Origin: Paenibacillus sp. PAMC 26794
Lineage (GTDB): Bacteria; Bacillota; Bacilli; Paenibacillales; Paenibacillaceae
Direction: 5' to 3'
DNA length: 64,000 nt
NCBI RefSeq assembly: GCF_000316035.1
Contig: NZ_ANHX01000080.1
Location: 82,924 to 146,923, forward strand
Part shown: positions 1 through 8,628 of the stretch, in pieces
Numbering within the stretch: the stretch's first letter is position 1
How the letters are laid out: every line of letters starts with the position of its first letter
Program-made: the position numbers and the translations under genes
The notes under the pieces: generated by a model
Database searches by the model: none
Told to the model about the DNA's origin: nothing
The model's input: only the letters and a program-made list of their open reading frames with translations

Positions 1-582
1 CGGATGGGTATACATCTGATGGATATGTCTGAGCACGGCATCAAGCCAGGAGTGATCTTCATGAGCAGAATGAGCCACATGATCCCGCAAAATATCCAGT
101 AACTCATAGAAAAGCATATGTGGCCTGAAGGGGCTGGAATCATGGCCTTTCGAACAAGCTTGAACCAACTCTACTGCCCTATCGGTGAGAGTACGACTCG
201 CAATGGGAGCTGGTATCCCGAACGGCCAGAGCAGCTGTTCATTTTCAGTGGAATCAAAAGCAATAGCAATGCCCTGTACTGGCGACAGGGAGCCGCGCTT
301 GTTCTCGTGCTGAAGCAGGCTTCCAGCTTGTCGAACGACTGCAGAGCCTGCATTTAATGTCAGTTTTCCCTCTGCACTGATCAGCCTGGCCTGGCCAGCA
401 GTAATGACGTATAGCACGTGAAGTGTGCTCCACATCTCATCTATGCGGGAGAATGCCTCGCGGTCGTGAAGCTGCACCAGATGGCACAGCTTGAAGAGGG
501 CAACAGGTACGGACTGAATCTTCTGCAAGGAAATGGGACGTGACAGCGATTTTTTATGGTAAATGGACTTGGAAATATTCAT
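1..582 (-). CDS. AraC-family transcriptional regulator, N-terminal part (cut by window edge)
   Basis: The gene runs off the left edge, so only the first 194 codons are visible. It starts at an ATG (582) behind a TAAGGAGA ribosome site. The N-terminal half looks like a cupin-type sensing domain (pattern LYVITAGQARLISAEGKLTL, then AGSAVVRQ). The last visible residues, WLDAVLRHIHQMYTHP, resemble the start of the first helix-turn-helix of AraC proteins. The DNA-binding half lies outside the window. Its ligand is unknown. It is divergent from the lacI-type gene, with about 530 bp between them. AraC assignment is inferred from the domain order and that last segment. Confidence 0.6.
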   Translation of the reverse strand, partial: MNISKSIYHKKSLSRPISLQKIQSVPVALFKLCHLVQLHDREAFSRIDEMWSTLHVLYVITAGQARLISAEGKLTLNAGSAVVRQAGSLLQHENKRGSLSPVQGIAIAFDSTENEQLLWPFGIPAPIASRTLTDRAVELVQACSKGHDSSPFRPHMLFYELLDILRDHVAHSAHEDHSWLDAVLRHIHQMYTHP

Positions 583-611
583 TAGATAACTGTCTCCTTA
601 CATAAGTCAGC

Positions 612-636
612 GGGGGCATTATTCGTCTCATGCCCC
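612..636. other. Small hairpin in the leader of the AraC-type gene
   Basis: GGGGCAT and ATGCCCC can pair over a 10-nt loop just upstream of the AraC start. There is no T-run, so it is not a normal terminator. It may affect mRNA stability or translation; no role is claimed. Confidence 0.3.
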
Positions 637-753
637 TGGTGTACTGGCGTAATTCTCGGATCTCGACTATTATGCAGTATATACTATAAACGGAGTGACG
701 TGGATGGACAGATTGGACAATTCAACTTTTTCTGTGAAAAATAGATAAAGTGG

Positions 754-803
754 TTGAAATCGCTATCAACACCGACTATAATGAAAATGTCGAAACGTTT
801 CAA
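754..803 (+). promoter_or_regulatory. Promoter P1 of the lacI-type gene with LacI operator O1
   Basis: TTGAAA (754-759), a 17-bp spacer and TATAAT (777-782) form a near-consensus promoter. The sequence TCGAAACGTTTCAA (790-803) sits at the expected start of transcription. It matches the two perfect palindromes at 965 and 2222 except for its last bases, so it is probably an operator for the LacI protein encoded downstream. The 5' leader would be about 320 nt. Confidence 0.65.
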
Positions 804-964
804 TCTAGCGTTTACTGCCAGTTTCATTGTGTTAGGCACAAACTGTTCAGGGGGCGTCAGATTGAAAGACGTGTCATGACCATCATTAATGGTACGGACT
901 GGAACGGGATGCATTCAACCGTGGTCCCATAAGGATGGAAACGAGGATTTTTTTTGAGAACACC

Positions 965-1007
965 TCGAAACGTTTCGATTGACATCCATAGCTATGATAT
1001 GTACAAA
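965..1007 (+). promoter_or_regulatory. LacI operator O2 with promoter P2 of the lacI-type gene
   Basis: TCGAAACGTTTCGA (965-978) is a perfect 14-bp palindrome with the central CG typical of LacI-family operators. It directly abuts a TTGACA -35 box (979-984). After a 17-bp spacer comes TACAAA (1002-1007), a modest -10. A repressor bound here would overlap RNA polymerase, which fits autoregulation. Confidence 0.65.
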
Positions 1008-1111
1008 GATTAATAAACGATAATGAAGGATTTAGTGGTTGTTCTAACCATGTACCGTATAAAATGTAGATAACCTTGAATTTGTTTTAGTTTAGAAGGA
1101 GCGAACGTCGA

Positions 1112-2101
1112 ATGGCAACGATTAAGGATGTGGCAAAGCTGGCAGGTGTAGCACTCTCGACTGCTTCCTATGCGCTGAGCGGGGATAGCAAGGTTAGTGC
1201 CAAGACCAAGGCTAAAGTGCTTGAGGCAGCACGAGAACTGAATTACCGCAAGAACGGCTTTGCCATGGACCTGAAACGGAGCCGGACGAACACGATCGCT
1301 TTGATCCTGACCGATCTGTCGGGCCCGTATTACTCGGAGTTGATCCGTAGTGTACAGGATGTAGCACTTGCGAACGGGTATGACCTGATTGCTTGCAGCT
1401 CCATGGGTGGACGGGATTCAACGGCAGTACGATTTTTGCGTGAAAAAAGAGTAGATGGAGCCATCATCCTGGCGCATAACATCCATGATGATATTCTGGT
1501 AGAATCTGCCGGTCATCGTTTTCCGATCATTGTGATGGATCGTCAGCTGTCGAGTGACCATCTGGTAAACGTGCTGGTGGATGGAGAGCAGGGCGGTTAC
1601 CTTGCAACCAGCCACCTGATCCAGGCTGGGCATCAGAAGATTGCTTATATCAGTGGCCCATCCAACTCGTATGACAACGCGCTCCGTTACCAAGGGTATC
1701 TGCGAGCGATGCGGGAAGCGGGACTTGAAGAAAAGTCCAAATGGCGTCTGAACGGCAATTTTGTGCGTGAGGGCGGATACAGTGCAACCAAAATGATGAT
1801 CATGCAGGGAGATCTTCCCTCAGCGGTATTTTACGGTAACGATGAGATGGCGATTGGTGGCCTGAAGGCATTGGAAGAGCGTGGTATATCGGTGCCGGGT
1901 GACATTTCCGTGATCGGTTTTGACGATATTCAGTTGTCCGAATATGTGAGTCCACCACTGACAACGATACGCCAGCCGAAGCATGAAGCCGGGTCGCTCG
2001 CCGGACATCTGTTATTCCAGATGCTCAATGGCGAAGCGGTTGACCCTTCATATACGCTAACGATTAATATGATCGAGCGCAGCTCTGTACGTTCGGTTTA
2101 G
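1112..2101 (+). CDS. LacI-family transcriptional repressor
   Basis: The protein has 329 residues, the usual LacI/GalR length. The N-terminal helix-turn-helix is clear (TIKDVAKLAGVALSTASYAL, about residues 3-22), followed by the hinge (AARELNYRKN). A periplasmic-binding-protein-like effector domain follows, with typical features: IALILTDLSGPYYSEL, the FDDIQLSEYVSPPLTTIRQP segment and a C-terminal SSVR. The start ATG has an AGAAGGAG site. Three CGAAACGTTTCR palindromes lie upstream of this gene and before the GH94 gene that follows it. The likely role is repression of itself and of the phosphorylase gene, relieved by a sugar. A beta-1,2-glucan product is a guess from the neighbour. Confidence 0.9.
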   Translation: MATIKDVAKLAGVALSTASYALSGDSKVSAKTKAKVLEAARELNYRKNGFAMDLKRSRTNTIALILTDLSGPYYSELIRSVQDVALANGYDLIACSSMGGRDSTAVRFLREKRVDGAIILAHNIHDDILVESAGHRFPIIVMDRQLSSDHLVNVLVDGEQGGYLATSHLIQAGHQKIAYISGPSNSYDNALRYQGYLRAMREAGLEEKSKWRLNGNFVREGGYSATKMMIMQGDLPSAVFYGNDEMAIGGLKALEERGISVPGDISVIGFDDIQLSEYVSPPLTTIRQPKHEAGSLAGHLLFQMLNGEAVDPSYTLTINMIERSSVRSV

Positions 2102-2155
2102 ACCGAGTCTGAACAACAAAGCAATGCCTGCATGCTGAAGTAAAAGTTCAATGAT

Positions 2156-2213
2156 GGGGTTATCGTCCGGACGGGCCGTAAAAGGCCGGTTTGAAGAGGC
2201 CCCTATTCTTTTT
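2156..2213 (+). terminator. Weak hairpin between the lacI-type and GH94 genes
   Basis: GGGCC (2173-2177) can pair with GGCCC (2198-2202), followed by a T-rich stretch. The stem is short, so it could be a partial terminator or part of the GH94 promoter region. Confidence 0.3.
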
Positions 2214-2220
2214 CAGATTT

Positions 2221-2236
2221 ATCGAAACGTTTCGAT
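2221..2236 (+). promoter_or_regulatory. LacI operator O3 in front of the GH94 gene
   Basis: ATCGAAACGTTTCGAT is a perfect 16-bp palindrome ending 26 bp before the GH94 start codon. It contains the same 14-mer as the site at 965. It is placed to block transcription or early elongation of the phosphorylase gene. Confidence 0.65.
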
Positions 2237-2262
2237 TTTAACTAATTCAAGGAGTGAACCTT

Positions 2263-5200
2263 ATGACAACGATGATTAATGAACCGATCCGGTTAAGTGC
2301 CGGAGAGTTATCCTTTACCTTTTTGAACAGTGGCGACCTATACCAGGCTACATCCGGTACAACGATGTTGAACCAGTTGCTCAGCAACCAGATTGATGGA
2401 TCATTGAACAATCTGTACCTGCGTGTACATGAGGGAGAGAATATCAGCTCGTTCCCGTTGCTCGGTGTACGTTCGAACAGCAAGGTGATTACAAGCAAGG
2501 CACAATCCAGCAACCAGTTGATCTGGGAGGGTACAGTCCAACTGGAAGGTAGCGAAAAAGGCATTGGCTATCAGGTCGTATTTACGGCTACACCGCAAGG
2601 TGTCTGGTTCTGGGATGTGAAGCTCACAGGACAACAACATAACGTAGACGTGGTATATGGACAGGATGTAGGTCTTGCTGATCCAGGTGCGGTGCGCAGT
2701 AATGAAGCTTATCTGTCACAATACATTGACCATACGGTGTTTGAAGATGAAGCGAAAGGTTATGTCGTTTGTTCCCGTCAAAACCAGCCTCAGGGCGGCG
2801 CATTTCCATATATGCAACAAGGTTCCCTGACCAAAGCAGTCGGGTACTCCACAGATGGATTCCAATTCTTCGGTCTGTCGTACAAGGAAACGAATCAACC
2901 AGAGAGCTTGAATCGCCAGACGCTTGCGAATGAGACGTATCAGTATGAATTTGCCTATACGGCATTGCAATCTGAACTGTTGAATCTGAACGGAGAAGCT
3001 CAGGTGGTCTTCTATGGACTGGCGAAGCCTAATCATGCCGAAGGAATCTCTGGACTGGAATTCGGAGATGAAGTTACCGCAGCATGGAATGAAGTACAGG
3101 CTCTGACTGTGGAAAATGGCGATACGTTGGAACAGGTGAAACTGTCCTCCTTCCTGGGTGAACCGCTGGTTACGCTCGATCTGACGCAAGATGAGATTCA
3201 TGATCTGTTCCCTGATCGTCATCAGGAAGAGCATAGCGGTGAGGAACTGTTATCCTTCTTCACAGATAGCTATGAACATATCGTTCTGAAAGCAAAAGAA
3301 TTGCTTGTGGAGCGTCCGCACGGCCATATTCTGATGAGTGGTGGCAACGTACAACTTGGAGCACAGGTTATTACGACAACGTCGTATATGTACGGTATTT
3401 TCAACTCACAGCTTGTTATTGGTAACACCAATTTTAATAAAATGATCAGTAATGCCCGCAATGCATTGAACGTGCCGAAGACGGCTGGACAACGCATATA
3501 TGTGGAAATGGACGGACAATATCGTCTGCTGACGATGCCTTCCCTGTTCGAGATTGGCTTCAACTATGTTCGTTGGATCTACAAAACCGAATCCGATACG
3601 ATCATCGTGACCAATTACACAGGTGCACATACTACGGAATTAAGCATGAACGTGCGCTCCACAAGCGGCACGGCATACCGTTATCTGGTAACGAACCAGA
3701 TTACGATGAATGTGAATGAATACGAGTATCCGCTGCATATGACGCAGGATGGCGATACTTTGATCTTCAAGGCTGATCCACAAGCGATGAGTGCAGGAAC
3801 GTATCCAGATCTGCAATACCGCATGTCGGTGGACGGGGCAGCTGTGAATGTAGGGGACGAAACGTTGCTGGCAAGTGGTATCCGCAGTGGTTCCGCATCG
3901 CTGGTTACGCTTAGTCTGGAAGCAAGTGCTGAATGGACGCTGAAGGTACAAGGGGTATTGGAAGGCCAAGCGGACAGCGGAGTGGTAGCAGGTTCAAGCC
4001 TCACGTTCGAAGAGGAAGTGCAGGCATACCGTGAGTTCTTCGCAGGTGTGATGAACGGGTTCCGTTTGTCCCGTGGAGAAGGTCAGAGTGCAGAGGATCT
4101 GTTCAAAGTAAATGCGCTGGCTTGGTGGTACACCCACAACATGCTGGTTCACTACTCCGTGCCTCACGGTTTGGAACAGTATGGCGGCGCGGCTTGGGGT
4201 ACACGGGATGTGTGTCAAGGTCCGGTGGAGTACTTTATGGCAACGCAAAAATATGAGCAAGTTCGCGATATCATCAAAATGGTCTACACTCACCAATATG
4301 AAGATGATGGCAACTGGCCGCAATGGTTCATGTTTGATAAATACTTTGCGATTCAACAGGAAGAGAGTCATGGCGACATCATCGTATGGCCGCTGAAAGT
4401 GCTGGCGGATTACCTGACAGCGACTCGCGACTATGCAATCCTGGATGAGAAAGTACCTTATACCGTTAAACATAGCTTCGGGTTCACAGAAGAGACGGCA
4501 ACTGTACTGGATCATGCGAAAAAAGAGATCGAATATATCCGTTCGCACTTCCTGCACGATACGTTCCTGTCTTCCTACGGAGATGGCGACTGGGATGATA
4601 CGCTCCAACCAGCCAATGCACAGCTCAAGCAATACATGGTGAGCAGCTGGACCGTTGCACTGACGTACCAGTCTGTAAATGTGCTTGCACAGGCGCTGCA
4701 ATACAAAGATGCTGCATTTGCACAGGAGCTGGACGTTCTGGCTCAAGGCATCCGTGAGGACTTTAACCGTTACATGCTGGGCACAGATGTGATTCCAGGC
4801 TTTGTGTACATGGAAGAAGCCGACCAAGCGAAGCTGATGCTTCATCCAACGGACACAGAGACAGGCATTCAATATCGCCTGTTGCCAATGACGCGCAGCA
4901 TGATCGGTGAATTGCTGAATGCGGAGCAAGCAGAATCGCATTACGCATTGATCCGTGAACAGTTCCTGTGCCCTGATGGCGTGCGTCTGATGAATCGTCC
5001 GGCTCAATATGCTGGCGGTGTAAGCACCCACTTCAAACGTGCAGAGCAAGCATCCAACTTCGGACGTGAGATTGGTTTGCAATATGTACACGCCCATATC
5101 CGTTACGTGGAAGCGATGGCGAAGCTGGGTAAGACAGATCAGGTGTGGAATGGTCTCGCGATGATCAACCCGGTTGGCATCGGTGAGGTTGTACCTAACG

Positions 5201-5655
5201 CGGAGATTCGCCAAGCGAACTCATACTTCAGTAGTTCAGACGGTAAGTTTAATACGCGTTACGAGGCACAGGAGCATTTTGACCAGCTTCGTAAAGGGAC
5301 TGTACAAGTGAAAGGCGGATGGAGAATCTACTCCAGCGGCCCTGGAATCTACATGAACCAGCTGATCTCCAATGCACTTGGCATTCGTCAAGAGGGCGGC
5401 GATCTGGTCATTGACCCGGTATTGCCAGCTGAGTTGAACGGCATGCAATTCGAATTCGAGTATGCAGGTGAGCCAGTAACGTTTATCTATCACTTGAACG
5501 AAGGTGCGGTAAGCCGTGTAGCGGTGAACGGCAAGGACATTCGCACCGAGCGTACAGCGAACCGTTACCGTCAGGGCGGGGTCTGCATCTCGCTTGATGA
5601 GTTCAGACAAGCACGTAGTGCAACTGAGCGTACGATTGTTGATATTTACATGTAA
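2263..5655 (+). CDS. GH94 phosphorylase, 1,2-beta-oligoglucan phosphorylase-like
   Basis: This is a large cytosolic enzyme of 1130 residues with no signal peptide. GH94 enzymes split beta-glucosides with phosphate, releasing glucose 1-phosphate. The C-terminal (alpha/alpha)6 barrel is evident: HNMLVHYSVPHGLEQYGGAAWGTRD, QEESHGDIIVWPLK, and GDGDWDDTLQPAN with the presumed general acid Asp776. Length and motifs fit best with the long sophoro-oligosaccharide phosphorylases (EC 2.4.1.333) rather than the roughly 800-residue cellobiose or chitobiose enzymes; this substrate call is an inference. The ATG at 2263 is chosen because AAGGAG lies 8 nt before it; an in-frame GTG at 2254 overlaps that site. 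A repressor operator lies directly upstream. No dedicated transporter is adjacent. Confidence 0.85.
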   Translation: MTTMINEPIRLSAGELSFTFLNSGDLYQATSGTTMLNQLLSNQIDGSLNNLYLRVHEGENISSFPLLGVRSNSKVITSKAQSSNQLIWEGTVQLEGSEKGIGYQVVFTATPQGVWFWDVKLTGQQHNVDVVYGQDVGLADPGAVRSNEAYLSQYIDHTVFEDEAKGYVVCSRQNQPQGGAFPYMQQGSLTKAVGYSTDGFQFFGLSYKETNQPESLNRQTLANETYQYEFAYTALQSELLNLNGEAQVVFYGLAKPNHAEGISGLEFGDEVTAAWNEVQALTVENGDTLEQVKLSSFLGEPLVTLDLTQDEIHDLFPDRHQEEHSGEELLSFFTDSYEHIVLKAKELLVERPHGHILMSGGNVQLGAQVITTTSYMYGIFNSQLVIGNTNFNKMISNARNALNVPKTAGQRIYVEMDGQYRLLTMPSLFEIGFNYVRWIYKTESDTIIVTNYTGAHTTELSMNVRSTSGTAYRYLVTNQITMNVNEYEYPLHMTQDGDTLIFKADPQAMSAGTYPDLQYRMSVDGAAVNVGDETLLASGIRSGSASLVTLSLEASAEWTLKVQGVLEGQADSGVVAGSSLTFEEEVQAYREFFAGVMNGFRLSRGEGQSAEDLFKVNALAWWYTHNMLVHYSVPHGLEQYGGAAWGTRDVCQGPVEYFMATQKYEQVRDIIKMVYTHQYEDDGNWPQWFMFDKYFAIQQEESHGDIIVWPLKVLADYLTATRDYAILDEKVPYTVKHSFGFTEETATVLDHAKKEIEYIRSHFLHDTFLSSYGDGDWDDTLQPANAQLKQYMVSSWTVALTYQSVNVLAQALQYKDAAFAQELDVLAQGIREDFNRYMLGTDVIPGFVYMEEADQAKLMLHPTDTETGIQYRLLPMTRSMIGELLNAEQAESHYALIREQFLCPDGVRLMNRPAQYAGGVSTHFKRAEQASNFGREIGLQYVHAHIRYVEAMAKLGKTDQVWNGLAMINPVGIGEVVPNAEIRQANSYFSSSDGKFNTRYEAQEHFDQLRKGTVQVKGGWRIYSSGPGIYMNQLISNALGIRQEGGDLVIDPVLPAELNGMQFEFEYAGEPVTFIYHLNEGAVSRVAVNGKDIRTERTANRYRQGGVCISLDEFRQARSATERTIVDIYM

Positions 5656-5676
5656 TTTAATAACATGATGTACACC

Positions 5677-5715
5677 AAGGTCATCCTCCTTTATTCAAGG
5701 CGGGATGGCCTTTTT
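5677..5715 (+). terminator. Rho-independent terminator after the GH94 gene
   Basis: AAGGTCATCC (5677-5686) pairs with GGATGGCCTT (5703-5712), with one G-T pair, and the tail is TTTTT. Confidence 0.85.
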
Positions 5716-5734
5716 GGCATATGCTCATGATTGG

Positions 5735-6934
5735 TCACCGCAGTGGAACCGCCAGCAACGTATGTAACAGCTCATTATGCCGTACATGCTTTGTTACATA
5801 GCCCTGTTGTTCCAACCAGCTGCATAGCTCACCCAGCAGAGGGAAGTGACGCTCGCGCAAGGCACGCAGCAGTTCCTCGTGTCCTGTGGTTTCTGCCTGC
5901 CGAATATAGGAATCACGGTGAGCGGAATCGACAAACATCAGATCAGTTAGACCGATACGTCCGCGCGAGGTTAATACCCGCTGCATCTCTTGTAATGCCA
6001 ATAGTTGCTGATCTGGACTCAGATGATGGAAAGCAAAGCTGGATACAACAAAATCGAAGGAATGATCGGCAAAAGGCAGCGCCAGAAAATTACCAAGTTT
6101 CACATGCATCTCAGGATATTTGGTACGACATCTGCGTAGCATCTCCCGGGATTGGTCGATTGCAGTCATGTCTGCGCCGTGCTGTAGCAGTTTCCCAGCC
6201 AGATTACCTGTGCCTGTACCGATATCGAGTCCTTTCTCACCAAGGGCGGGAGAGATCAAATGAGTCGTCTGTTCGAGCGCTTCGTCATAGTTGTGATACA
6301 GATAAAAGGAAGACTGTACCGTATCATTGGAATCGCTCGGCGTGGAATGATCTGCATCCTGGTGTGGATGTGAAACTTCATTCTCATCGCTTATAGGCGA
6401 AGCGTTCGCCGAATGATGCCTGCCCTCTGAATTGGGATGTTCAGTACTGACTCTGCCTTCTGCCTGCACTCGCTGATCATGGATGGCTGCCTGCGTGTCA
6501 TAATTCCACCGATCATGCCAGTTCTGCCGTGCTTCGCGCAGGCGGCGTGCACTGTCCGCGAGATCGTGCAGATGGCTGACATCCAGCGGTCCGTCCTGAC
6601 GATTCAGGTCAATCATGCGCTGGGTTGTATCCATCATACGTTTCAGCTCAATCCACTGGGCATACATGACGGCCTGTTGCAGCTCCAGATATTCTTCCAG
6701 CCGCTGCTGATTCCCTTGATCAATCTCTCCTAGCGCATGTGTAATATCCTGTAGGGACATGCCAATCTCACGCAGCGCAGCAATGGTCTGAAGCCGCCAG
6801 ATATCATTCTCAGTGTATGTGCGATAACCGTTACTGGACTGTTTGGCGGGTAGAATCAATCCTTTTTCCTCATAAAAGCGAATGGCTCTCGCCGATATAC
6901 CAAGCCTGCTTGCTGCCTCTTTGATATTCATCAT
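5735..6934 (-). CDS. MerR-type regulator fused to a SAM-dependent methyltransferase
   Basis: The protein has 399 residues in two parts. Residues 1-110 are a MerR winged helix (MNIKEAASRLGISARAIRFYEEKGL, then YRTYTENDIWRLQTI) with the following helix. After a variable, charged linker of about 100 residues comes a class I methyltransferase. Its SAM motif is LDIGTGTGNLAGKL, followed by ADMTAIDQSREML and FDFVVSSFAFHHL. The start is set at ATG 6934 (followed by a second ATG) because AAGGAGG lies 6-9 nt upstream; an ORF extension further upstream lacks such a site. It faces the GH94 gene. Which molecule is methylated is not visible; a small-molecule-sensing regulator that also modifies its ligand is one idea. 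Confidence 0.85.
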   Translation of the reverse strand: MMNIKEAASRLGISARAIRFYEEKGLILPAKQSSNGYRTYTENDIWRLQTIAALREIGMSLQDITHALGEIDQGNQQRLEEYLELQQAVMYAQWIELKRMMDTTQRMIDLNRQDGPLDVSHLHDLADSARRLREARQNWHDRWNYDTQAAIHDQRVQAEGRVSTEHPNSEGRHHSANASPISDENEVSHPHQDADHSTPSDSNDTVQSSFYLYHNYDEALEQTTHLISPALGEKGLDIGTGTGNLAGKLLQHGADMTAIDQSREMLRRCRTKYPEMHVKLGNFLALPFADHSFDFVVSSFAFHHLSPDQQLLALQEMQRVLTSRGRIGLTDLMFVDSAHRDSYIRQAETTGHEELLRALRERHFPLLGELCSWLEQQGYVTKHVRHNELLHTLLAVPLR

Positions 6935-7029
6935 GCATCCCCTCCTTATCGAATCAGTATAAACCATGACGTTACGGCAAGGTTAAGCGTTTATTTCATT
7001 TTGCGAAAAGGTTCAATACCGAGTGGAAT

Positions 7030-7058
7030 TTTAGTCAAAGCTGAGGCTATGCTACAAT
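7030..7058 (+). promoter_or_regulatory. Possible promoter of the GNAT-SDR pair
   Basis: TGCTACAAT (7050-7058) is an extended -10 element. The -35 region (TTTAGT at 7030) is poor. It is the best candidate in the 260-bp gap before the acetyltransferase gene. Confidence 0.35.
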
Positions 7059-7195
7059 ATATAGAACAAAGAAATGTAATCAGTGAAGCGAACGAACAAT
7101 GTATTCTAAGTTTCTTAACTATCTTAACTTACTTAATTCTTCTGACGTTGTAACCGTACAGCGTTGTCGACTATAGCACGAAAGGTTGAATCATT

Positions 7196-7696
7196 ATGCT
7201 TACCAGCCATACATTTACGATTCGTCCATCCGAAATCAAGGATGCAACCCAGCTAATGGAGTTGGACACCCTGGTATGGGACCAATACACCTCTCCTGCA
7301 CCGATGCATTGGCGCTCCAGACAACAATATCTGCAGCATTGTCCGCCAGGCAGTCAATTGATTGCGGTGCAGGGAGAGCGGGTATGTGGTTATGTGGGCT
7401 TTCAGCCAGCCACAGGTATGCCTGTTAACCGTCATGTCTACGAGATTCATATTGCAGTTCACCCTCATGATCGGCGTTGTGGCATTGCCACAGCGTTGAT
7501 GAATGCCATCAAGCAGCATGCGGCCCAACAAGGCATTCGCAAGCTCAGGCTGCGCGTACTTTCCAGCAATCCGGGAGCCATCACGTTTTATACACAGTGT
7601 GGATTTGTGACGGAAGGCAGGTTGGTGTCCGAGTTTTATATCGGAGGCAAGTATGTGGACGATATTCTTATGGGTTATTTTATCCAGACCAAATAG
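7196..7696 (+). CDS. GNAT-family N-acetyltransferase
   Basis: This is a 166-residue single-domain acetyltransferase. The acetyl-CoA loop is HPHDRRCGIATALM (the R/Q-x-x-G-x-G/A pattern). It is followed by the family-typical GIRKLRLRVLSSNPGAITFY and CGFVTEGRLVSEFYIGG, the latter like small-molecule or spermidine-type acetyltransferases. The start ATG has a modest AAAGG site. It lies 27 bp before the SDR gene on the same strand and is probably cotranscribed. Substrate unknown. Confidence 0.85.
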   Translation: MLTSHTFTIRPSEIKDATQLMELDTLVWDQYTSPAPMHWRSRQQYLQHCPPGSQLIAVQGERVCGYVGFQPATGMPVNRHVYEIHIAVHPHDRRCGIATALMNAIKQHAAQQGIRKLRLRVLSSNPGAITFYTQCGFVTEGRLVSEFYIGGKYVDDILMGYFIQTK

Positions 7697-7723
7697 AAAC
7701 GTAGCTGAGGAGGAGGAACAACG

Positions 7724-8512
7724 ATGGACATGGGACTTCAAGGTAAAAAAGCTCTGGTGCTGGCTTCCAGTCGAGGGCTAGGCAAAGCGGTAGCCGCTCA
7801 ATTGGCAGCAGAAGGTGCTGACGTCATGCTCGCCAGCCGGAGCGAAGAAAAGCTCGCAGCAGTGAAGCAGGAGCTTCTGGCGCTTGGTGGTGGTGGACGT
7901 GTGGAATATTGTGCAACCGATGTGACACGCAAGGAAGATATTGAGGCTCTGATTCACAAGACAGCAGAGCTGTTTGGGCAGATTGATATTCTGGTGAACA
8001 ATTCGGGTGGCCCACCATCGGGTTCATTTGAGTCACTGACGGATGAGGATTGGGAACGTGCATTTGAATTAAATGTACTCAGTTACGTAAGGCTGATTCG
8101 CGGTGCGCTTCCTTATATGAAAGAAAGCGGAGGACACATTGTGAATATCGCTTCAACTTCAGTGAAACAGCCCATTCCGGGTCTGGTTCTGTCCAATACG
8201 TTCCGTACCGGCGTTTTCGGATTGGCGAAGACTTTATCCCAGGAGCTGGCTCCATACGGAATTTTGATCAACACGGTGGCGCCAGGACGTATTGCAACAG
8301 ACCGCATTCGTGAGCTGGATGCAGCACGGGCAGAGCAGAACGGAGTCAGTGAGGACGAAGTCTCTGAACAGTTCCGCAAGGAGATTCCTCTCGGTCGTTA
8401 TGGTCAACCGGAGGAGTTTGCCAAAGCGGTGGTGTTCCTGTTATCCGGGGCCAATACGTACATTACCGGAACGTCATTGATCGTGGATGGGGGCATGGTC
8501 CGAGCCCTCTAA
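7724..8512 (+). CDS. SDR-family protein with a non-standard active site
   Basis: The 262-residue Rossmann protein looks like the FabG-type short-chain dehydrogenases. It has the N-terminal nucleotide site (ASSRGLGKAVAAQL), a NNSGG in place of the usual NNAG, IVNIAST for the catalytic-serine strand, and a C-terminal ANTYITGTSLIVDGG. The catalytic Tyr-x-x-x-Lys is absent: the aligned stretch reads SNTFR, so Tyr becomes Ser and Lys becomes Arg. A subgroup of SDRs has this change; their reaction is unclear to me. The start ATG sits behind GAGGAGGA. It follows the GNAT gene closely. Confidence 0.85.
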   Translation: MDMGLQGKKALVLASSRGLGKAVAAQLAAEGADVMLASRSEEKLAAVKQELLALGGGGRVEYCATDVTRKEDIEALIHKTAELFGQIDILVNNSGGPPSGSFESLTDEDWERAFELNVLSYVRLIRGALPYMKESGGHIVNIASTSVKQPIPGLVLSNTFRTGVFGLAKTLSQELAPYGILINTVAPGRIATDRIRELDAARAEQNGVSEDEVSEQFRKEIPLGRYGQPEEFAKAVVFLLSGANTYITGTSLIVDGGMVRAL

Positions 8513-8533
8513 AAGTCATTGATACAATAAATA

Positions 8534-8574
8534 AATACCCTCTGTCACCACATGTCGTGGAGATAGAGGGTATT
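8534..8574. terminator. Bidirectional terminator between convergent SDR and GNAT genes
   Basis: AATACCCTCT (8534-8543) pairs with AGAGGGTATT (8565-8574), with an inner CCAC/GTGG pairing. Read leftward, the tail is T-rich (TATTTATTTATT), so it should serve the minus-strand gene best. Confidence 0.7.
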
Positions 8575-8628
8575 CATGTTGATCCGATATGTTGGGAGAG
8601 ATCACTCCCGATTCATTATGTAAGCGAA

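Noticed and set aside
965..978. cre (CcpA) site at the lacI-type promoter
   Set aside because: The sequence has the central CG of all LacI-family sites but lacks the TG...CA ends of cre. The three-copy pattern fits the local repressor better.
3994..5214. 406-codon open frame on the minus strand within the GH94 gene
   Set aside because: Antisense to the catalytic barrel of the phosphorylase; no ribosome site and no recognisable protein.
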